Shown one piece after another: positions 1-10,210 of a stretch of 64,000 bases of DNA; position 1 is the stretch's first letter; each line of letters opens with the position of its first letter. Position numbers and translations under genes: made by a program. The notes beneath the pieces were generated by a model. The model was not told where the DNA came from and did not search any database. It saw only the letters and a list, made by a program, of their open reading frames with translations. Location of the stretch: contig NZ_CP023563.1 of NCBI RefSeq assembly GCF_002407185.1, positions 1,922,001-1,986,000 of the forward strand, given 5' to 3'. Origin of the DNA: Brachybacterium vulturis. GTDB lineage: Bacteria > Actinomycetota > Actinomycetes > Actinomycetales > Dermabacteraceae.

Positions 1-728
1 CGCGCGGCCGCGCTGCGGGAGGTGTCCACCACGATCAGCACGTGCCGATCCCGTTCGGGCCGCCAGGTGCGCACCACCACGCTGCGGCGGCGGGCGGTGG
101 CACGCCAATCGATCGAGCGCACGTCGTCGCCGTCGACGAAGTCGCGCAGGGAATCGAACTCGGTGCCCTGGCCGCGCTGGTGGACGGCGGCCAGCCCTTC
201 GATCTCCCGCAGCCGCTGCACCCGCGAGGGCAGATGGCGTCGGGCCCCGAAGGGGTGCAGGGCCAGCAGCCGGCCCGGAGCGGTGGCCCGCGCGGTGCGC
301 CGCGCGAGTCCGAGCGGACCGCGCGAGGCGATCAGCAGGATCCGCGACCGGTGCTCGCCGCGGCGGATCGGGGTGAAGACCTGGGAGATCGCGCGGCGCT
401 CCCGGGCGGGCAGCCGCACGGCGGCGCGCTGCGCCTCCAGCCCTGCGGTCGGGTTCCAGGCGTCGCGCACCTCGAGCGAGGCGGCGCGGGCGGTGGAGTT
501 GGTCAGCAGCAGGCGGCCGGTGACGGTGTTGCCCAGCCGCACCTGGGTCGGTGCCTCCCGACGCACCTGGAGACGGCGCGGGTCGGGGGCGAGCAGCGCA
601 TCGGTGAGGATCACCAGCATCCACAGCGCCACCAGGATCCCCAGCACCCACCAGGTGGGCCACAGCACGATCACGGGCAGCGCGAGCAGCGCGACCAGGG
701 CCGCGCGCGGGGTCAGCGAGATCCTCAT
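1..728 (-). CDS. DUF58 domain-containing protein (3' end beyond window)
   Basis: Reading the minus strand from ATG at 728 gives about 242 open codons running off the left edge, so the C-terminus is missing. Two hydrophobic segments lie in the first 40 residues (ALVALLALPVIVLW and WWVLGILVALWMLVI). The family signature GTEFDSLRDFVDGDDVRSID is present, followed by W and RATARR, and then HVLIVVDTSRS, the start of a von Willebrand A-like fold with a metal-site-like DTSRS. DUF58 proteins are membrane-anchored and almost always sit next to a MoxR ATPase, as here (10 nt after its stop). Their molecular role is poorly known; envelope or chaperone functions are proposed. It is the last visible gene of a five-gene operon. 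Confidence 0.9.
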   Translation of the reverse strand, partial: MRISLTPRAALVALLALPVIVLWPTWWVLGILVALWMLVILTDALLAPDPRRLQVRREAPTQVRLGNTVTGRLLLTNSTARAASLEVRDAWNPTAGLEAQRAAVRLPARERRAISQVFTPIRRGEHRSRILLIASRGPLGLARRTARATAPGRLLALHPFGARRHLPSRVQRLREIEGLAAVHQRGQGTEFDSLRDFVDGDDVRSIDWRATARRRSVVVRTWRPERDRHVLIVVDTSRSAAA

Positions 729-738
729 CGGCGTCGCC

Positions 739-1760
<1,022 letters not shown>

Positions 1761-1764
<4 letters not shown>

Positions 1765-2978
1765 CGGTCGATCTCCTTCTCGAGACGGTCGAGCTCGTGC
1801 GCGAGGCGGACGAGGTCCTGGTCGCTGGTGACGGGGGTGGGGCCGAGCAGGGCGCGCAGCTGCTCCTCGGAGCGGTCCGCATGCGGCCGGAGCGCCGCGA
1901 GCAGACCCTCGAGCGAGGATTCATGGCGGAGCCCGAGGCGGTCGGCCAGTCGGGTGGAGGCGGCGGTGCGCAGCGCGCGGGCCGCATCGTCCCGGGCATC
2001 GGCGCGCTGGAGCAGCTGGGCGCGGCCCAGCACCAGCTCCTGCGGGCGCACGGTCACCGGCAGGGGCTCGAGGACCACCGGACCGAACCGGCGGCCGACG
2101 GCCACCAGGGCGATGACGGCCACCAGCACCACCCACAGCAGCAGCGGGCCCGCCCAGTCCGGCAGATATCCCAGCGGGGTGAGGGAGGTGGTGCCCATGG
2201 GGTCGTTCGCGGAGGGGACGTACCAGCTGAGCTCACCGTCGGCGGCCAGCAGGTTCAGCACCAGTGCGGAGTTGTCGGCGCGACCGATCCCGTCGTTCGT
2301 CAGCAGATCCGCGCTGCCCAGGACGAGCACCCCGTCGTGCTCGGCCACCAGAGCGCCGTTGTCGGCCTCGAAGCAGCTTCGGGCCCCGTCCGAGGTCCGG
2401 TACAGGGAGGCCGCCCCGAAGAGCCCGTCCTCCGCGGTCGGCAGGTCGACCAGGCGCGCCTGGTGGGCGAGGTCCCCGCACTCGGGTCCCGCCTCGAGCC
2501 GACCGCCGTCACGCAGCGCCCCGGACGGGCTGATCCCCGAGGTGAGATAGGACAGGGCCACGAAGTCGGGCCGGACGAGCACCAGGCGCGCCCCGTGCGC
2601 GTCCCGGGCCTCGGCCAGCGCGGTGAGCTGGTCGGCATTGAGCTCGCCGGGTGCGGTGACCAGCACGGTGCGCCCCTCCCGCAGGGCGTCGGCGGCATCG
2701 GCGGTGTGACGGTCCACATCGACCTCGACCCCGAGGTCGCCCAGCACCTGCACCACCGCTCTGGAGCCCTGGCCGGTCGGAGCGTCCGGCTCGAGGGGAC
2801 CATCGCGGTAGAAGCCCCGCGCGACGGAGGCCAGGAGCGCCGCGATCATCGCGACCACGATGAGCGTGATCAGCAGGGGATGGCGACGCTCCGGGCCGGA
2901 GTCGGCCGGGGACGAGGCGCGCGGGCCCGGAACCGGCCGGGCCGTCGACCTCGCCGCCGGGGCGTCGGCGATGCTCAT
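1761..2978 (-). CDS. DUF4350 domain-containing membrane protein
   Basis: 405 residues. A first transmembrane helix lies at about 35-55 and a second at about 277-295. Between them is an extracytoplasmic region with a Rossmann-like pattern (VLVTAPGELNADQLTALAEA, then LVLVRPDF), typical of DUF4350. The C-terminal part after the second helix is charged, helical and probably cytoplasmic. It overlaps both the upstream DUF4129 gene and the downstream moxR gene by 4 nt. No catalytic residues can be assigned. Its place suggests it is the membrane partner of the MoxR/DUF58 pair. Confidence 0.88.
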
Positions 2979-3661
2979 GCGCCCGCACCGGTCCCGGCGG
3001 CGTGCGCCTCCGCCTGCTCGGTGCCCGCCTGCTCGGTGCCGGACAGGTCAGGTGCGGATTCCGCGATGTACTCGGCCAGGCGCAGCAGATCGTCCGCCTG
3101 CTTGGCGGTGGCCGGGCGGTGCGAGTAGGCGGCGGTGTCGAAGGCGTCGGCCCCGCGCTGCAGGCGGCCGCGCAGCTCGGGGAAGGACGGCGCGGCCCGC
3201 TGGGCGGCCTCGTGCGCGGTCATCCCGGCGGTCACCTCCAGCAGGGTGCGCTCCTCGAGATCGCGCACCAGGGCACGCAGGGCCAGGACGGTGCCGTCAT
3301 CGGTGCGGCCCGCCTCGTTCGCCTCTCGCGCCGCCCGACGCAGCTGGGCGGCGCCGAGCACGGAGTCGGCGTCGAGCTGGGCGGCGACCGAGAGGGCGTG
3401 GCTGCGGCGGATCAGTCCGGTGCGCCGCAGCACCAGGAAGACCGCCGCGGCCAGGACGAGCGCCAGCAGCACGGCGATGCCGGCCTGGGCCGTGGAGGAG
3501 CCGTCGATGCCGTCCAGCACCTCCATCAGCCACCGCTCGAGCGTGCCGAGCAGCCACTGGATGAACCCGGGGGAGTCGTCGTACTCGGACTTCGCGAGCT
3601 CCTCGAGGATGCGGGCACGGGCCTCGTCCGGGTCCTGGGGCGGTGGCGCGGCGGGGATCAT
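2975..3661 (-). CDS. DUF4129 domain-containing protein
   Basis: 228 residues with one central transmembrane helix (AGIAVLLALVLAAAVFLVL, about 63-81). The C-terminal half carries the DUF4129 pattern: a helical ALRALVRDLEERTLLEV stretch, TAHEAAQRAA, then FDTAAYSHRPATAKQADDLL. DUF4129 is seen at the C-terminus of bacterial transglutaminase-like membrane proteins; here it stands alone, as is usual in this cassette. The last 25 residues are low complexity (Gly, Ala, Thr, Glu). It overlaps the genes on both sides by 4 nt. Function unknown; likely part of the MoxR/DUF58 membrane complex. Confidence 0.87.
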   Translation of the reverse strand: MIPAAPPPQDPDEARARILEELAKSEYDDSPGFIQWLLGTLERWLMEVLDGIDGSSTAQAGIAVLLALVLAAAVFLVLRRTGLIRRSHALSVAAQLDADSVLGAAQLRRAAREANEAGRTDDGTVLALRALVRDLEERTLLEVTAGMTAHEAAQRAAPSFPELRGRLQRGADAFDTAAYSHRPATAKQADDLLRLAEYIAESAPDLSGTEQAGTEQAEAHAAGTGAGA

Positions 3662-4797
3662 CGCGGGCCGTCCGCGTCCCAGGCCTCCCGCGCGCGGCGG
3701 AGCAGCTCGACGTCCCAGGCCTCATGGCGCATCCGGGCATCGGCGTAGATCGCCACGAAGCCGGCGGAGAGGAAGGGCGCCAGCAGGAACGTCGCCGCGT
3801 AGCTGCCCGCCATCGAGATGATCGTCAGCACGATCATGCCCAGCACGATCGCCTCGAGGGAGGAGGCGAGCAGGATCGCCATGTAGACGATGACGGCGAC
3901 GGTGCCGAACACACCGCCGATGACCTGCACCGCGAGCATGTAGAGCAGGTACAGCAGCAGGGCGGTGCCGAACACCCTCCACAGCCGGCGGCCGCGGGTC
4001 AGGACCAGGCTGCGACGGAGCGCGCCGAGGACTCCGACGTCCTCCAGGACCAGCGACGGGACCGCGAGCACGGTGCGAGCCCAGATCCAGAGGACGGCCA
4101 GCGCACCGAGCACGACGCCGATCACCAGCGGCAGGACGGTCAACCAGGAGGCCTCCTGGAGCAGGATCACCGGCAGCATCCCCAGTCCGCTCAGCGCCAG
4201 GAAGACCACCAGGCTCAGCACACCGATCAGCAGCCCCACGGCGACGGCGGGCAGGCCGCGGCGGCGCATGGTCGCCCACATCTGTGCGGTGGAGACGGGA
4301 CGACCGACGGCCTCACCCATCGCGACCTGGGTCAGGGCGACCGTCACCAGCGATGAGGCCACCATCGTGATGATCATGGTGACCGCGCTGGACAGGATCA
4401 TCAGCACCGCATCGCGCACCGTGGTGAGGGCGCCGCCGGTCTCCGTGGCCGCCGGGTCCGTCATCATCGACTGCATGTCCCCGATCATGGGGACCATGCT
4501 GGCGCCGGTCACGAAGGTCAGGACGACGAAGGCGACGCCGTAGACGGCGGCGGCGACGCCCAGCACGGATCGTGCCCGCAGGCGGTAGATCCGCACCGCC
4601 GCACCGAGCACCTCGCCCAGTCCCAGCGGACGCAGCGGGAACAGCGGCATGGACTGTGCCAGCTCGCGACGCGGGCCTCCCGGGGGCCGCCCGCCGTCGG
4701 GGGCGCCGTACGGCGGCGGACCGGAGCGCTCGGTGTCGGGGGCCGTCGACGGCTCCGCGCCGGCCGTCGAGCCCGGGGCGGTCCACGACATGCTCAT
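3658..4797 (-). CDS. Polytopic membrane protein (glycerophosphodiester phosphodiesterase membrane-domain type)
   Basis: 379 residues from ATG at 4797, preceded by AGGAGGA at 4801-4807; a second ATG six bases on (4791) is also possible. The first 70 residues are Pro/Gly-rich and soluble. A stretch MPLFPLRPLGLGEVLGAAVR then leads into about six to eight hydrophobic segments. This pattern matches the GPDPase membrane-domain or DUF7847-like family, which lacks the phosphodiesterase domain itself. It is the first gene of the minus-strand operon. Function unknown. The open frame extends 51 codons upstream, but that part has no start context and non-protein-like composition. Confidence 0.85.
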   Translation of the reverse strand: MSMSWTAPGSTAGAEPSTAPDTERSGPPPYGAPDGGRPPGGPRRELAQSMPLFPLRPLGLGEVLGAAVRIYRLRARSVLGVAAAVYGVAFVVLTFVTGASMVPMIGDMQSMMTDPAATETGGALTTVRDAVLMILSSAVTMIITMVASSLVTVALTQVAMGEAVGRPVSTAQMWATMRRRGLPAVAVGLLIGVLSLVVFLALSGLGMLPVILLQEASWLTVLPLVIGVVLGALAVLWIWARTVLAVPSLVLEDVGVLGALRRSLVLTRGRRLWRVFGTALLLYLLYMLAVQVIGGVFGTVAVIVYMAILLASSLEAIVLGMIVLTIISMAGSYAATFLLAPFLSAGFVAIYADARMRHEAWDVELLRRAREAWDADGPR

Positions 4798-4982
4798 CGG
4801 TCCTCCTGCTGATCGTCTCTGTCGCCGCTCGCCGCGTCCGGGCCGGACGGGTGGGAGCGGGGACTCCTGGGACGACACTACGGAGTCCCGGGCCCTGCCA
4901 TGATCCGACGAACGTCGAGGACCCCGCGTCTTCCGGACACCCCTGAGCAACCGGCCTCCCGGGCCCGCGCCCCGTTCGGTGG

Positions 4983-4988
4983 CACAAT
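4983..4988 (+). promoter_or_regulatory. -10-like hexamer for mtrA
   Basis: CACAAT lies 7 nt before ATG 4996. The spacing matches other genes in this window with a -10 hexamer just before the start codon, so a leaderless mtrA mRNA is likely. It argues against the ATG at 4987, which overlaps the hexamer. Confidence 0.45.
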
Positions 4989-4995
4989 GACCTCC

Positions 4996-5682
4996 ATGAC
5001 GACGCCTTCACGGATACTCGTGGTCGATGACGACCAGGCGATCGCCGAGATGGTCGGCATCGTTCTGCGCGGCAAGGGCTACGAGGTCGCGACCTCCCCG
5101 GACGGGGCCTCGGCGCTGGAGACCTTCCCGCGCCTGCGGCCCGATCTGGTCCTGCTGGATCTCATGCTGCCCGGAATGGACGGCATCGAGGTGTGCCGTC
5201 GGCTGCGCCGCGAGTCCGGCGTGCCGATCCTCATGCTCACGGCCCGCACCGACACCGCGGATGTGGTCGAGGGGCTCGAGGCGGGAGCCGACGACTATCT
5301 CACCAAGCCCTTCGAACCGGAGGAGCTGGTGGCGCGGATCATGGCCCGGGTGCGGCGGGTCGAGGAGCCCACCACGGAGACCCTGGCCATCGGGGACCTC
5401 ACCATCGATGTCGACGGCCACGAGGTGCGGCGGGGCGAGGACCCGATCTCCCTGACCCCGCTCGAGTTCGATCTGCTCACCCAGCTGGCCCGCAAGCCGT
5501 GGCAGGTGTTCACCCGCGACGTGCTGCTGCGCGACGTGTGGGGATACCGCCACAGCGCCGACACCCGTCTGGTCAACGTCCACGTCCAGCGGCTGCGCTC
5601 GAAGATCGAGCACGACCCCGAGCACCCTGAGATCGTCGTGACCGTGCGCGGCGTCGGCTACCGCGCCGGGGGCGGATCCTGA
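4996..5682 (+). CDS. mtrA: DNA-binding response regulator MtrA
   Basis: 228 residues, the same length as M. tuberculosis MtrA. An OmpR-type receiver is followed by a winged helix. Acidic residues DDD are at 11-13, the phosphoacceptor is Asp55 in LVLLDLMLPGMDG, and the switch Lys is in DDYLTKPF. The C-terminal half (ISLTPLEFDLLTQLARKPWQ, then VWGYRHSADTRLVNVHVQRL) is very close to known MtrA. MtrA controls cell-wall hydrolase, division and osmotic-response genes. An alternative ATG lies at 4987; I chose 4996 from the -10 spacing and family length. The kinase mtrB follows 34 nt later. Confidence 0.96.
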   Translation: MTTPSRILVVDDDQAIAEMVGIVLRGKGYEVATSPDGASALETFPRLRPDLVLLDLMLPGMDGIEVCRRLRRESGVPILMLTARTDTADVVEGLEAGADDYLTKPFEPEELVARIMARVRRVEEPTTETLAIGDLTIDVDGHEVRRGEDPISLTPLEFDLLTQLARKPWQVFTRDVLLRDVWGYRHSADTRLVNVHVQRLRSKIEHDPEHPEIVVTVRGVGYRAGGGS

Positions 5683-5716
5683 GAAGCAGACGGATCCTGC
5701 GAACCGTGGCCCGTCA

Positions 5717-7438
5717 GTGAGCACCCTGCGCGACGGCGGCGCGCCCGCTCCGGAGAGCGCGCGCGCGGTGCTCGGCGCCGATCCGCGCAGCTGGCCGCTC
5801 GCTCTGCGCGTGGTGCTGGTGACGACGCTGCTGTCGATCGTCGCTCTGCTCACCGTCGGCGCATATCTCTCCTCGGTGATCGCCGACGGACTGTACGAGC
5901 AGCGCCGCGATCGCGTGCTCGAGGAGACCCTCGAGGTCAGGAGCGACCTCACCGAGACCCTCGCGCAGATATCCGGTGCCACCAGCACCCAGCAGCAGGA
6001 CGCGGTCAACGCCTTCGTCCAGACCGCGGGCGGGCAGGGCGGCGGGGAGCGACGCGAGGTGGTGCTGATCCCGGTGGAGACGGCGGGGACCGTCTTCCCG
6101 GTGGCGTCCTCGGACGGCAGCCTCTTCAACGAGCTCGACGACGAGCTCACGGCCGCCGTGGCCGATCACCCCGAGGCGATGTCCTGGCGCTCGATCGGCC
6201 GCGAGGACTCAGCAGGCGACACCCATCCGGCGCTGCTGGTCGGCACCCGGGTGATCGTGCCCGGTGCGGGCTCCTACGACCTCTATCTCGTCTACTCCCT
6301 GGAGGAGGAGGAGGAGACCCTCGCCTTCGTGCAGCGGGTCATCCTCGGTGGCGGGGCGGTCCTGCTCGCGCTGATCGTCGGCATCGCGATCGTCGTCGCC
6401 CGGATGGTCACCACGCCGCTGAAGAAGGCGGCGCACGCCGCCGAGCGGATGGCTGCGGGGGACCTCACCAGCCGGGTCGAGGTCGCAGGAGCCGATGAGC
6501 TGGCGCGAGTGGGGGAGTCGTTCAACGATATGGCCCGCAGCCTCGAGCAGAAGGTCGACGACCTCACCGAGCTCTCCCACCTCCAGCAGCGGTTCGTCTC
6601 CGACGTCTCGCACGAGCTGCGCACTCCGCTGACCACCATCCGCATGGCCGCCTCCGTGCTGGACGCGCGCAGCGGAGACCTGCCCGGCGAGCTGCGGCGC
6701 ACGGCGGAGCTGCTCTCGGCGCAGGTCCGGCGCTTCGAAGTGCTGCTGGTGGACCTGCTGGAGATCTCCCGGTTCGATGCCGGCGCCGCCGAGCTCGAAG
6801 CGCACCGGGAGGACATCGACGCGCTCGTGGAGCGTGCGCTCGAGGACGTCCGCCCGCTGGCGGGCGACCGAGGCTGCCTGCTGGATGTGCACCTGGCCGG
6901 GGACGACGTCTCCGCGATGGTGGATGCGCGCCGCATCGACCGGATCCTGCGCAATCTGCTCACCAATGCGATCGAGCACGGCGCCGGCCGACCGGTGCTC
7001 GTCCAGACCGCCGCCGACGCCGAGTCCGTGGCGGTGGTCGTCCAGGACCACGGTCACGGCATCTCCCCGGAGGACGCGCAGCACGTCTTCGACCGCTTCT
7101 GGCGTGCAGACCCCTCGCGGGCCCGGACCATCGGGGGCACGGGCCTGGGACTGTCGATCTCCGCCGAGGACGCCCGGCTCCACGACGGCTGGCTGCAGGC
7201 CTGGGGACAGGAGGGCGAGGGGGCGGTGTTCCGCCTGACCATCCCCCGCCGGCCCGGGACCGTCCTGACCCGCTCCCCGCTGCTGTTGGAACGCTCGTTC
7301 GATCGGGACGAGGCCGGAGCCGCCGTCTCCTCGACCCCCACCGGCGAGATCAGGATCGGCCCCGAGGTGCTCCCTGACCTCGAGGAGACTGCGGAGGAGC
7401 CGGTCACCGACATCGACGGCCCGGGAGGAGAACGATGA
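5717..7438 (+). CDS. mtrB: Sensor histidine kinase MtrB
   Basis: 573 residues from GTG at 5717. TM1 is at about 29-55 (LRVVLVTTLLSIVALLTVGA), followed by an extracellular sensor of about 150 residues and a second helix (GAVLLALIVGIAIVVARMV). A HAMP domain leads to the HisKA motif SDVSHELRTPLTTIR with His299. The HATPase has NLLTNAIEHG (N box), QDHGHGISPEDAQHVFDRF and GGTGLGLSI (G2). It phosphorylates MtrA. The C-terminal tail of about 50 residues is acidic. lpqB overlaps by ATGA, so MtrB and LpqB are coupled, as in other actinobacteria. Confidence 0.96.
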   Translation: MSTLRDGGAPAPESARAVLGADPRSWPLALRVVLVTTLLSIVALLTVGAYLSSVIADGLYEQRRDRVLEETLEVRSDLTETLAQISGATSTQQQDAVNAFVQTAGGQGGGERREVVLIPVETAGTVFPVASSDGSLFNELDDELTAAVADHPEAMSWRSIGREDSAGDTHPALLVGTRVIVPGAGSYDLYLVYSLEEEEETLAFVQRVILGGGAVLLALIVGIAIVVARMVTTPLKKAAHAAERMAAGDLTSRVEVAGADELARVGESFNDMARSLEQKVDDLTELSHLQQRFVSDVSHELRTPLTTIRMAASVLDARSGDLPGELRRTAELLSAQVRRFEVLLVDLLEISRFDAGAAELEAHREDIDALVERALEDVRPLAGDRGCLLDVHLAGDDVSAMVDARRIDRILRNLLTNAIEHGAGRPVLVQTAADAESVAVVVQDHGHGISPEDAQHVFDRFWRADPSRARTIGGTGLGLSISAEDARLHDGWLQAWGQEGEGAVFRLTIPRRPGTVLTRSPLLLERSFDRDEAGAAVSSTPTGEIRIGPEVLPDLEETAEEPVTDIDGPGGER

Positions 7439-9138
7439 GACCTGCACGACGCGACGTGCTGAGGGCTGCGGGTGCCGCGGCCGTGCTCGGTCTGGGGACG
7501 GCCTGTGCACGCATCCCCACCGCGTCGCCCATCTCCCGCAGGACGCTCACCGGGCAGACCCAGCCCGGGGCGCCCTACGTGCGAGCGCTGCCGCCGCCCC
7601 CCGACGCCACCGCCCAGGAGGTCGTCGCCGGGTTCGTGCAGGCAGGCGTCGGCTCCGAGGAGAACTTCGCCGTGGCCCGCGAATACCTCACCCCGGAGGC
7701 GTCCGCGGCCTGGGACCCCGAGGCGCTCATCACGATCTATTCCGGCAGTCAGGAGCTGAAGGTCACCGAGAGCGGTGAGGGCCGGCTCGCGGTCGTGCTG
7801 AAGGCCGTCGCGCTCCTGGACGAGCACGGGGTGCGCAGCGTGCTCTCCGGGCCCACCTCGCGCGAGATCGAGGTCGAGGTCGCACAGGTCGACGGCCAGT
7901 GGCGGCTGAGCGAGGTGCCCGATGGCATCTTCCTGTCCGAGGCGGCCTTCGAGACGCTGTACGGCCCGGCCCAGCTCTACTTCCTCGACGCGCGCGAGCG
8001 GCATCTGGTGCCCGACCACCGCTGGTTCCCGCTCCGGCGCGGCGCCTCCGCCGTGATGGAGGCGCTGAGCGTCGGCCCCTCGGACTTCCTCGATGCAGCG
8101 GTCACGAACCGGGTGCCGCGGACCCTCGGCGGCTCCGACGTGGTCACCGCGACAGGGGTGGACGGCACCGCGCAGATCACCGTGCCCAGCGCGATCGCGA
8201 ACCTGGCGGCCGGCCCGAGGTCACTCGCCCTGGCCCAGCTGGAGGCCTCGCTGCAGTCCCTGCGCTCCCTGACCGGGGTGCGTCTGGTGCTGGACGGACA
8301 GGACGTGACCCTCGACGAGCAGAACCAGCTCGAGCGCACCCTGCCGGGGCACCGGCCGATCGCCGCGGGACCCACCGGTGTCATCTCGCTGGCCGACAAC
8401 GGCGCGGGGACGCCCGCCCCTCAGCTGGTTCCGGCCTTCGCCGAGATCGCGGTCGCCTTCCCGGTGATCGCCCAGGACGGCGTGCTCTCCGCCGCCCTGG
8501 ACCCGGAGGGATCGACCGTCCTGATCGCCACCGCGGATGACTCGCTACCGCTGCGCGTGGCTGCGACCGGCGGCTCCTTCGTGCCGCCGCGGGTGGATGA
8601 TGCGGGATACGTGTGGACCTCGACCCGCTCCAGCCCCGGGGTGCTGCTGGCCCTGTCGGGCCGCGGGCCCGACCTCGACGCGAAGGTCGACGCCCCCTGG
8701 CTGACCGGTCGCGAGATCCGGGCGCTGGACATCGCGGCCGATGCCACCCGGATGGTGGTCCTGTCCACCGACACCGCCGGCGCCCGCGTCGACCTGTGCG
8801 CCGTGGTGCGGGACTCCGACGGGGCCCCTGCCACGCTCACCGACCCGCGGCCCCTGCGCACGTTCCTCGCCGACATCACCCAGGTCGTCTGGTACGACGA
8901 GGTGGCACTGCTGATGCTCGGCACGGAGCCCACCTCCGAGCAGCGACGGGCGCAGATCATCGACTTCTCCAGCGGCCGGGAGTCGCTGCCCGCCCTCGCC
9001 CCCGGCACCGACCGCATCGCCGGGTCCGTGGTCGCCGAGGCGGTGTGGGCCAGCACCGTCGATGACGAGCTCCTGCGCAGCGACGGGGAAGGGTGGACCA
9101 TGGTCGATCAGAAGGGTCACGACCCCTCGTTCTACTGA
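7435..9138 (+). CDS. lpqB: Lipoprotein LpqB
   Basis: 567 residues. The N-terminus has RRDVLRAAG, a twin-arginine-like start, and a lipobox ending at Cys24 (LGTAC), so it should be a secreted lipoprotein. A GerMN-like region follows (about 200-300: SAVMEALSVGPSDFLDAAVT), then the LpqB beta-propeller (about 310-567). LpqB is known to interact with the MtrB sensor and modulate MtrA signalling; lpqB next to mtrB is the rule in actinobacteria. It starts inside the last codons of mtrB (ATGA overlap). Confidence 0.95.
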   Translation: MRPARRDVLRAAGAAAVLGLGTACARIPTASPISRRTLTGQTQPGAPYVRALPPPPDATAQEVVAGFVQAGVGSEENFAVAREYLTPEASAAWDPEALITIYSGSQELKVTESGEGRLAVVLKAVALLDEHGVRSVLSGPTSREIEVEVAQVDGQWRLSEVPDGIFLSEAAFETLYGPAQLYFLDARERHLVPDHRWFPLRRGASAVMEALSVGPSDFLDAAVTNRVPRTLGGSDVVTATGVDGTAQITVPSAIANLAAGPRSLALAQLEASLQSLRSLTGVRLVLDGQDVTLDEQNQLERTLPGHRPIAAGPTGVISLADNGAGTPAPQLVPAFAEIAVAFPVIAQDGVLSAALDPEGSTVLIATADDSLPLRVAATGGSFVPPRVDDAGYVWTSTRSSPGVLLALSGRGPDLDAKVDAPWLTGREIRALDIAADATRMVVLSTDTAGARVDLCAVVRDSDGAPATLTDPRPLRTFLADITQVVWYDEVALLMLGTEPTSEQRRAQIIDFSSGRESLPALAPGTDRIAGSVVAEAVWASTVDDELLRSDGEGWTMVDQKGHDPSFY

Positions 9139-9228
9139 CCCCTCCGGCGAGGGTCCCCGACCGTTCCTCCCCGCCATCGGGCCGTCCACAGGGACCCTCG
9201 TCCTGACCACGGCGCCTCCACGATGTGC

Positions 9229-9234
9229 TGAGAT
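9229..9234 (+). promoter_or_regulatory. -10-like hexamer for comF-type gene
   Basis: TGAGAT lies 6 nt before ATG 9241 with no Shine-Dalgarno in between. The first two bases deviate from TANNNT, so this is a weak call that rests on spacing. Confidence 0.3.
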
Positions 9235-9240
9235 CCGGGG

Positions 9241-10029
9241 ATGGCAGCGCACGGAGGACCGAGGCCGCGGCTGCGCGAGGTGATCGCCCAGACCTGCGCG
9301 CTGGTCGCTCCGCGGCAGTGCCCCTGCGGCCAGGAGGGGACCTGGCTGTGCGCGCAGTGCGCGACCCTGCTGGAGGCGGCGCCCCTCCGGGTCGAGAGCA
9401 GCTGCGACGCCCTGCAGGTGCTCGCCGCCGCCCGGGTCCGCGAGGAGCACCACGACGGGCTCGTCCTGCCCGCCGGGGTGGACCACAGCCCGCTGCTGCC
9501 GGTGCTCGCCCTCGGGGAGTACGGCGGGAATCTGCAGCGCCTGGTGCTGGCCTGGAAGAACGGCGGGATGCTGCATCTCGGGGCGCGGATCGCCCCGGCG
9601 CTGGCCCCCGCCGTCGCCCAGCTCGCCGCGGCCGCCGACGTCGCCGCTCCCGGACTGGTCCCGGTGCCCTCCCGGCGCAGCGCCCGGCTGCGGCGCGGCG
9701 AGGACCACACCGCGGAGCTGGTGCGTGCGCTCGAACGCACCGACACCGGGCATGCCCTGCTGCTGCGCACCCGGCCCACGACAGCTCAGGACGGACAGGG
9801 GGCCCGCCAGCGGCGGGCCCGCCGCATCCACCTGTCGGGCCGGCGGGCGCGGGCCGCCGGTCGGCGGTCGGAACCGGTGATCATCGTCGACGACGTCGTC
9901 ACCACCGGCGCCACCCTGCGCGGGATGCACGAGGCCCTCACCACCGCAGGCCTGCAGGTGCTCGGCGCGGTGGTGGTCGCGGCGGCACGTATCCCGCCCC
10001 CGCCCACCGGACCCGACACCACCGCCTGA
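9241..10029 (+). CDS. ComF family phosphoribosyltransferase-like protein
   Basis: 262 residues. Near the N-terminus is a zinc-finger-like cluster CPCGQEGTWLCAQC (Cys pairs CxC and CxxC). The C-terminal domain has the PRPP-binding loop VIIVDDVVTTGATLRGM and a basic QGARQRRARR segment, as in ComF/GntX proteins. In competent bacteria ComF takes part in DNA uptake; in non-competent actinobacteria its role is unclear. A ComF-like gene between lpqB and hpf is also found in Mycobacterium. It seems to have its own weak promoter rather than a tight fusion to the mtr operon (102 nt gap). Confidence 0.88.
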   Translation: MAAHGGPRPRLREVIAQTCALVAPRQCPCGQEGTWLCAQCATLLEAAPLRVESSCDALQVLAAARVREEHHDGLVLPAGVDHSPLLPVLALGEYGGNLQRLVLAWKNGGMLHLGARIAPALAPAVAQLAAAADVAAPGLVPVPSRRSARLRRGEDHTAELVRALERTDTGHALLLRTRPTTAQDGQGARQRRARRIHLSGRRARAAGRRSEPVIIVDDVVTTGATLRGMHEALTTAGLQVLGAVVVAAARIPPPPTGPDTTA

Positions 10030-10210
10030 GCGGCGGGCCGCCGCGGATCAGCGGACGAACGGACAGAAAACTTCCAGCGAATCGTGGCATGCTTGTGTGA
10101 CTCGCCACATCAGGGCGGGACCCCCTTCCACAGGAGGTGCGACACCCAGCCGAAGAGCCATCGCGGCCGGGCTCAGAGCGGCCGCATCCTGATAGGAGGA
10201 GAACCCACTC